A stretch of DNA of 27,548 nucleotides from Hypsibius dujardini (lineage: Eukaryota > Tardigrada > Eutardigrada > Parachela > Hypsibiidae): NCBI GenBank assembly GCA_001579985.1, contig LRSR01007068.1, positions 1-27,548 on the forward strand. Direction: 5' to 3'. Every line of letters begins with the position of its first letter. The first letter of the stretch is position 1. Positions 21,119-27,548 of this stretch are shown here, one piece after another. The notes below the pieces were generated by a model. It saw only the letters and a list, made by a program, of their open reading frames with translations. It had not been told where the DNA came from and searched no databases. The translations under genes and the position numbers were made by a program.

Positions 21119-21516
21119 CAGGACCCCCTTGTTGAGAGGACAATATTCCCCCGACCCCGCACCCGGCTGAACGGCATGTATATTTTTTTGTATCACCGAC
21201 GGCGCGCAATGGACCGGCAGCATTGTTTTAGCAGGTACGTGTGTAGAGGGAATTTGTTTTCACTTTCGAAGTGTGAACTTTGATTTGAGGTGTGTTGCTT
21301 GTTCTGCTGTTGTTTATTACTATGCGGGCCATTTCCTTGAGCCCCTCGTTCGTCGTCGCCTGTAATAGGCTGTTGCACTAAAGAGTTTAGTCTCCCGGTG
21401 TTCCCACGCGAGAGGTTTTGTTGCACGCGTGCACCGCTCCGAATGTAATTTTCGATTAACGACTGCAAAAAAAGGGAGATTTTTATTACATTTACACGAA
21501 TTTTTTATGTGCTAGT

Positions 21517-21822
21517 ACGAGGAAAGGGCTCTGGAATGGGCCACCCTGGAGTCATAACTTCCAGACTGATTTTGGCTATTACCAAGATCCTAAACGACGG
21601 AGAATAATTGATAACCTCGGTGGAACGCGTATCAGATGCGAAGAAAATTTGTGAGAGCGTGTTTAAAAAACGAAATAATTTGATAGTTGGAAAAATTTCA
21701 CTGTAGAGGTCGCTGAGTATGCAGCGACTCGTTTGTTTTCGATTGATTTGCGACAGAGCGACCCCTGCCACCCGGTGGCCCATTCCAGGGTTAAGTGGCT
21801 CATTCCAGGACCTCTTCCTCGT
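21517..21822 (-). mobile_element. TIR (MITE-like) element, copy 2
   Basis: About 306 bp, in opposite orientation to copy 1 at 7382-7722. The ends are inverted: ACGAGGAA then CTGGAATGGGCCAC at the left, and the complement of ACGAGGAAGAGGTCCTGGAA at the right. Inside, the two copies align throughout with many substitutions, so the insertions are not recent. It lies in the inferred leader intron of the CUB/EGF/Ig gene. An open frame spans it on the minus strand, but differences from copy 1 fall mostly at amino-acid-changing sites, so it is not under protein constraint. Confidence 0.8.
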
Positions 21823-22843
21823 TCTGATGATCATGTTATTTAAGAATTTTCGCTGAATAAATGAATGGTTTGCTTGGAATTCAGCAGGTTTCCGCTTAAT
21901 GTAGTGTTTCATTGATCTCTGACGCGTATGCTTAATTTAACGGTTTGTTTTCAGCGACGTTTATGTTGAAATGTCATGTATATGTGAGTGAGTGCCCTTG
22001 ACAATTGGCTCCTTTGGGATATTGTTAATCACACGCCACGGATTCTGCGTTTGACACGATTGCAACGGATTCTGACGGCATAAGTTAAATCAGGGATAAT
22101 TCCGTTGCTTGTATTGATAACTAGAGAAACAAATTACTAGCGTTGGTAAATCAATCAAGCTTTTATGATTTTTATGGAAAAGATATGTGTAAACAGCGGG
22201 GATCGGAGGTTGCAGAAATTTTCTCAGAATTCAACTCAGTGATTGGATTCACATTGTACGTTGTATTTACAGAATATTTTTTTGATTGAATTGTACCGGA
22301 AGGCATATTTGCATGGAAGTTAAATGGGTGGTATTTGTGAAACTAACGAATTGAGCCCTCGAGCAAGTATATTTGAAGAACGTTTGCTGATGTGAAGGCA
22401 CTTCCGGTCAGGGTCCCCCATCAAGGTGCGACTCCCGCTCCGCGTAGTCAGACCGTTTTAGAATTTTTTCGGTTTCGCTGTCTTGTTATCTCTTGAATCG
22501 CAATTGCAATCGAGTAATAGATCAAAACGGTTCTCGATTGATTTAATTTCTCGTTTTGTCATTTTCGGGTAATTGTTTAATATCTGACTGGGCCGCGGTG
22601 ATGTTGGGGCCAAAACAAAATGTACAGTCGTAGGTGTAGCGCACCCATGGAATACTCTTCCACTATACCTCTGTACATGTGTATTGCATAGCATTCGCTG
22701 TGATACGAGTAATCACATCTTTTGTTCTAATATTCTGCATTACGTAACCGAGGTGGTGTGTTGTTTGTTTTTGCAGTTGACAATTCACCATCCACACCAC
22801 ACTTAGACGACGACCACGACGGACCACGGCGCCGACTACGACG

Positions 22844-22930
22844 ATGATAAGGCGCCTCTGGCAAGACCTACCGGGGAGATTGGATCATGTTTACGGCGTC
22901 TCCCGTCGTTGGCTTCCGCGATTACGATGA
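22844..22930 (+). promoter_or_regulatory. Upstream ORF overlapping the receptor start codon
   Basis: An ATG at 22844 opens a 28-codon frame (MIRRLWQDLPGR...) whose TGA (22928-22930) overlaps the main ATG (22927-22929) as ATGA. Another upstream ATG (22887) opens a longer third-frame ORF overlapping the main gene. If both are in the mRNA, translation of the receptor would need leaky scanning or termination-reinitiation (inference). Confidence 0.5.
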
Positions 22931-25900
22931 CCAACCTGCAGTCTCTCTTGACCATCCTCGATCTCCGGCTCCTCCTGCTGTCCTACGTCACCTTCTCACC
23001 TGCTCTCTTGCTCCTGTGTTGTTTCGTCGCCGCTGTGGAGGGACGACCGTCCGCCCAACTGATCGTTTCGCCCGTGCCGCCTCAGCAGACCGGAGTACCA
23101 GATTCGTCGGTCGGACAAGCCACTTGTGGCGGGCTGTATGGGGAGAAACATGGATTAATTATATCGCCCGATTTTTTCAATGGGCTTGTTGTGGCCGGCA
23201 CACAAGCAAAGTCTGCGGAGAAGTATCCGGATGATGTTATTCCTAATGAAAAGCGCGCCTGTCATTGGATCATCAAGGGCGGTGAACTTCAGCAGATCAA
23301 TCTTTACCTCTCGGAACTGTATATTCCGCGCCCAGGCGGGATCTCGGTGACGTCGTATGATAAGCTACCAGCTTGGCTTGGGATGGCCGATGACGGCTCG
23401 GTCTCGTCGGATGGTGACACTTGGGCTGATTTGGAGAGACTCCGGAAGGACGGTGGCCTGAATCATGGGTTCTTCAGCGTGGACACGACACCGGAAGCTG
23501 ATCCAGCGTAAGCCCCTCTCTTTTGGTTGTAACTTGTCAATGGATTCGTTACTTTTAGGGTGAAATGTTTGTAAGTCTATCTGCCTGTCTTTCTGTTAAT
23601 TTATCTAATCTATCTTTGTGGTTGTCTGTCCGTCCGTCTGTTCGCTATCGATGTCTGTCTGTTCGTCTCCACGTTGGCCGCCAGAACCCTCGTCCTCCAT
23701 GTTATAGTTATTTTTATCGCTAACCTTTCCCGTTTTCCGGCGTGATCTCATGTTGTTGTGGTTATTTGTCACGTGAGTGTGCGATGGATTGCATTTAGGA
23801 CTACGTTGTTTGTCTTCCGGGGCTTCCCCCGAGGACATATTATTCCGCGGCCGCTGCGGATGCCGCGTCACGTAAATCTCCGATAATTCTGTTTTCCCGG
23901 CTTCAAGCGGTTAGTCATTTGGGATTGGGGCGTCATTTATGCCTTGACATAAGACTTGTTAACCGGAAAGTCAAATTGGGTTCGGCGTATCTCGGGGTTA
24001 GGCCGGGAAGAATGATAATGAGAGGATCGTTTACGGGAATCGGTTTGAAATTTTTTAAAGATGTACACGCCAGTATTTACGTGCATGTAGTATGGGCAAA
24101 CGACGCGGCTCATGGTTCTGATAAAAGTACACTAATATATAATCTCAATTTATTGGCGCGACTTGCCGTTCCAGATAAAAGTGTTTTATTTGTTTCAAAT
24201 AAACATGTAATTCATCTGTTCTTCTGTTGAAAATCCGCGCGGCTGATAAATCGATTGCGCTTATTGGAAATTGTTGTTACTGACTGTCTGATCGGAGTAT
24301 TTTGTGTTGTATTAATTGTTCCTTTTTTCTGTTGTTCTAAATATTTTTTTCTTTTGCAGAGTTCGGATTCGTAGAGCGTTCATGGTCATCTCCTACCGAC
24401 AGGGTACTTCAGCCAGCAACATTTCCTCCTTGAAGCCGTTAGCAGGATCTATCTTTGATCTCATGCGAGGTTTCAACCTCACCTACCGGATCTCATCCGT
24501 CAGCGAAGACGTCCTCTCACGCCGCGCTAATCCGGAGAAGTCCATCTGCAGCCTGCGGAAGTGCGCGTTCTCTGGCCGCTGCCTCATCACGGCGGACTTT
24601 ATGGGCGGCCGATGTGACTGCCTCGACTCATCCCTTCACTACGGCAGCCGCTGTGAATTCGGTCCGGACTGTAACGCCCTGAAGAATCCCTGCTCGAACC
24701 ACGCTGCTTGCGAGTATACCAACGCAACGTCGATCCGCTGCTTCTGTCCGTCGCATTTTCGTGGGGAGCGATGCGACACTTGGCAGGCCGGAGCCATCCC
24801 AGATTGCCAGGACCTCGGTTGTAGTGACCGGTGCGTGGTGAGCCCGAACGGCCAAGCCCGCTGCGAGTGTTTCACCGGTCGGCTGAACGCCGACGGACGG
24901 AGTTGCTCGTCGCTGGCGGTGCGGGAAGCCTCCGCGCAGTCTCTGCCGCCGTGTCGGTTTGTCCTCAAGGCAGAGCGGGGTTTCATTCAGACGCCGAACT
25001 TCCCGGCGGCGTTCCGCAGCCCCATCAGCTGTGAGTGGGTGGTGGAGGCGGGTCCGTTGCGGGACACGGTGCTGTACTTTACGGAGATTTATCTGGTGGA
25101 GCCGGCGTACATCCGCATCTTCGGGTACGACCGCTACGGCAATGGAGAAGCTGCGGGGGAAATTGCCCTGGCTTCGGACTCCTACAACGGCCACGATTAT
25201 AAGTTCACCTTCGACAAATATCTCGACTGGTACGTATTTGGCTAGATTGTTCTAGAGTACGCTGTTTTGGATGAATTTAAATTAATAACCAGCACATGAT
25301 CCAAGTTGTTTAAAATTAAATTAAAAACTGAACTGAGAAAAAAATGTGCTGAAAGACTAAATTAGAAATGAAAACTCTTTTTTTTCAGTATTTAAAATCA
25401 AATTTGAATTAAAATCCCTCGATTTTAACATGCTATCGAAATTTGACCCGGCGTCTGATTTTAAATTGAGTTGACAATCATCTAATTAAAAACTAAAACA
25501 TCTCGCATCAGCTTATTTTTAATCGCTAATTTAAACAGCGCTGTTCGGAATGTTAACCAAGCGGCCCTAAAATTAAAGTTAAATTAGGTGAAACAAGCGG
25601 CCCTAAAGTCAGAGTTAAATTAGGTCAAACAAGGTTTTGATTGATTGGATTATTGACATGTCGGCAATGAAGTAATCAAAGCCTGCCGGGCTGGGCTAGG
25701 ATTTCGGGGCCGCTTGATTCACGTTCCGAGCCTCGTACGGAAACAGTTTGAAGGGGCACACATTGTGGCGGCAGGTAGTTATTCAGACATAAAAGTGAAG
25801 TAAAACAGCAGTAAGGCAAAAAGGGGTCAGAATATATCGTCATCACTGCAGCAAATTTGGTTTTATTTTTAGGATGCCAATCCATAAGCCGTTTGTGGTG

Positions 25901-27481
25901 ATTCGGATGAATCTAACTTCTTCTCATTCCATGGCGCGAGTCCGGAACCATCTGTTGGACAAGTTCGGCTTTAATTTAACCTACGTCACCTACCCCAAAG
26001 GCATCACCAAGGAAGCGGCCATACAGGGCTGTGATGGACCGTGGTATTGTAAAGCCGCCGGTCGGTGTGTCGTCAACGCGGACTTTAAAACATCCTCCTG
26101 CGTCTGTTACGACGGCCTCTTTGGCACCCAATGTCAGTATGGGCCGAAGTGCGATCCGACCTCCTCCCCGCCGGAGAATCCCTGCATCAACGGGGGCACC
26201 TGCAGTTACGCCTTCGGCGTGGATCTCATCAACTGCCAGTGCAAGACGGGGTTTGAGGGCGGTCGGTGTGAGACCGCCGTCACCAAAATGCCCAACGTCC
26301 GGGGATGCGAGAGTAAAAAGGGCATCTGCCTACAACGCTGCGTCAAAGTTAGTTTTAGGAAGTCTGGTATTTCGACGGCAAGAAGAATTTTTGTTAACTT
26401 AATTCAATGTGATTCAACACTAAAGAGTGATTTATAATTGAGAAGCAATAAAGTAATAGGCAATTGAACAAATTATTCACAATTTCATTCAGAAATTAAA
26501 ACCTGACAATAAGACAGATTTTTATTTGTTTCGTCAGAAACTATTCCTCTTCCTAACCTTCTGTATCTGATTTAAGGATGTCTCAGACAAATTGCAATGT
26601 GCCTGTCATCCTGGATATCGACTGGATGGTCGCGATAACACCACCTGTCTCGACACTGGCCGAAAGGGAATCCAAATTGACGTTGCGTTGAAAGGAGGCA
26701 GTAACTCAGCAAGCGTATCCGACGCTCTGCTGCTCAAACTCGGCAAACTGGCGCCAAAACTGGAATCCTGTCGACCCATTAACGCATCCACTACATCGAC
26801 CCACGTCAGCGTGGTCTGCTTGGCCGATCAGGACGTTGCCGAGTTGATACGACTCGATGCCGGGAAGCGCTCCCGCAACGTCATCTTTGACATGCGGGAA
26901 ATTTGGAACAGCTCGGTCACCACTTTTCCCGTTTTGGAACTCTTCAACTTGACCCTCTTCACCAAGGCTCCCGTGGTGGAAAATTCGGAGATGGCCTTGG
27001 TGTGCCTGGCGCAGGGTTCCGCGGATCTGCGGTTTTCCTGGGCGAAGGACGACCTGCCGTTTGACCCCTCGTCCAATTCGGCTATGTGGCTGACGGAGAT
27101 GCCACTGGGCGGGGGTGTGAAAAGCAGTCAGGTGAATTTGGAGAATGTCAATCGCGCCCACAGCGGCATCTACACCTGCACCGCGGAAGATCACGGGGAG
27201 GTTGTCACGCAGTCCCGGCTGGTGGAGGTGCAGCGGGCTCCCACGATTGTCGTCATACCATCCACGCCGGTGGTGTATCCGGGAGAGTCGTTGCAGGTGA
27301 CGTGTACGACGACGGTAAGTCAGTCAGTTTCAGTCAATTTTTCGTTTCACGAGAGACACATTTGAACCAAAACAAAGACGTCTTTTTATTCAAAAAGCTG
27401 AGTAAACCAATGAATTACTCTGCTTCCTTTCCAGCAATCTGCCGCAAATTATCGCTGGCAGTTGCGTGGAGAGGACGTGAG
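22927..27481 (+). CDS. Secreted/membrane receptor-like protein: CUB-EGF3-CUB-EGF3-(SEA-like)-Ig-Ig (3' end off the right edge)
   Basis: Exons 22927-23507, 24360-25229, 25873-26347, 26577-27314, 27435-27481 join in frame (903 codons so far) and the gene continues right. A signal peptide with a long Leu-rich core covers residues 1 to about 39 (start chosen as the first in-frame ATG). CUB1 begins at Cys67 (CGGLYGEKHGLIISPDF), followed by three EGF-like units (about 257-375) with CxC and GxxC patterns. CUB2 begins in PPCRFVLKAERGFIQTPNFP, followed by three more EGF units (about 537-666). A segment of about 675-770 lacks Cys pairing typical of EGF and could be SEA-like. Ig1 has Cys785, Trp797 and HSGIYTC (Cys843), and Ig2 starts near 864. 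Both CUB modules end in a GFNLTY motif before the EGFs. The mix recalls adhesion-type receptors with Ig domains before a GAIN/7TM part, but nothing in the window proves a membrane segment. Confidence 0.88.
23508..24359. other. Intron 1 (coding) of the CUB/EGF/Ig gene
   Basis: 852 bp between donor GTAAGC and acceptor CTTTTGCAG. It has a CTGTCTGT-rich stretch near 23577-23670. Open frames on both strands have no recognisable family. Confidence 0.8.
25230..25872. other. Intron 2 (coding) of the CUB/EGF/Ig gene
   Basis: AT-rich intron, with many AATTAAA/TTTAAATT words, between donor GTACGT and acceptor TTTTTAG. It splits one Trp codon (TG/G) inside CUB2. It holds a 36-bp tandem repeat (25561-25632). 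Confidence 0.85.
25561..25632. repeat. 36-bp tandem repeat, 2 copies
   Basis: GCGGCCCTAAA(A/G)T with the following AGTTAAATTAGGT and AAACAA is repeated with a few differences, in intron 2 of the CUB/EGF/Ig gene. Confidence 0.85.
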
Positions 27482-27548
27482 GTATGTGTGAAGCAGTCTG
27501 TTGCTGTAGCGTTCCTCTTTTGCCTGCGTCATTGTCTGTCAGAGCACG

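Larger units (their letters stand above)
20897..22776. other. Probable leader intron of the CUB/EGF/Ig gene
   Basis: Contains a 19-bp triple repeat (21062-21118) and TIR element copy 2 (21517-21822). The rest is AT-rich unique sequence. Open frames here have no family resemblance, and the 135-codon minus-strand frame over the TIR element is explained by the element. Confidence 0.4.

Noticed and set aside
23605-24230. Open frames in coding intron 1 of the receptor gene
   Set aside because: The intron ends are strong and the exon phases join correctly. The frames show no domain.

Overview
The window is nuclear DNA of a small metazoan. All three multi-exon genes have spliceosomal introns with GT-AG or GC-AG ends, there are animal-type AATAAA and CCACCATGG contexts, and the protein families are animal ones (Munc13/BAIAP3, CUB-EGF-Ig receptor, CREBZF-type bZIP). 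Many introns are very short (about 60-120 bp in the RRM1 gene), which fits a compact ecdysozoan-type genome such as a tardigrade. The phylum is an inference and cannot be proven from this window alone.

Layout. (1) Minus strand, about 8863 down to the left edge: the 5' part of a Munc13-4/BAIAP3-like exocytosis gene. Nine exons are placed, with a large first intron (3615-8666) full of repeats. (2) 8864-13275: intergenic DNA with a TG microsatellite and a 1.6 kb fold-back element. (3) Plus strand, 13276-17949: a complete 20-exon gene for the large subunit of class Ia ribonucleotide reductase (RRM1, 830 aa), with an E2F-like site upstream and a poly(A) signal at 18353. (4) Plus strand, 19119-19949: an intronless bZIP gene resembling CREBZF. 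(5) About 20500-22926: a probable promoter (three evenly spaced CCAAT boxes, an AP-1 site), a 5' UTR intron and an upstream ORF leading into (6) a plus-strand gene from 22927 to past the right edge. It encodes a secreted or membrane receptor-like protein with a signal peptide, a duplicated CUB + triple-EGF module, a possible SEA-like segment and two Ig domains.

The genes do not form an evident pathway and read as independent loci. The accessory content is mainly repeats. Two diverged copies of one terminal-inverted-repeat element lie in opposite orientation 14 kb apart, and one has apparently seeded a 20-bp minisatellite at its end. There are also two unrelated fold-back elements and several micro- and minisatellites. 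I found no rRNA, tRNA, CRISPR array or recognisable retroelement. No clearly new biological system is proven. The most unusual points are the fold-back elements, the TIR-seeded minisatellite, the His-for-Asn change in the bZIP basic region, the uORF whose stop overlaps the receptor start codon, and the duplicated CUB/EGF architecture.
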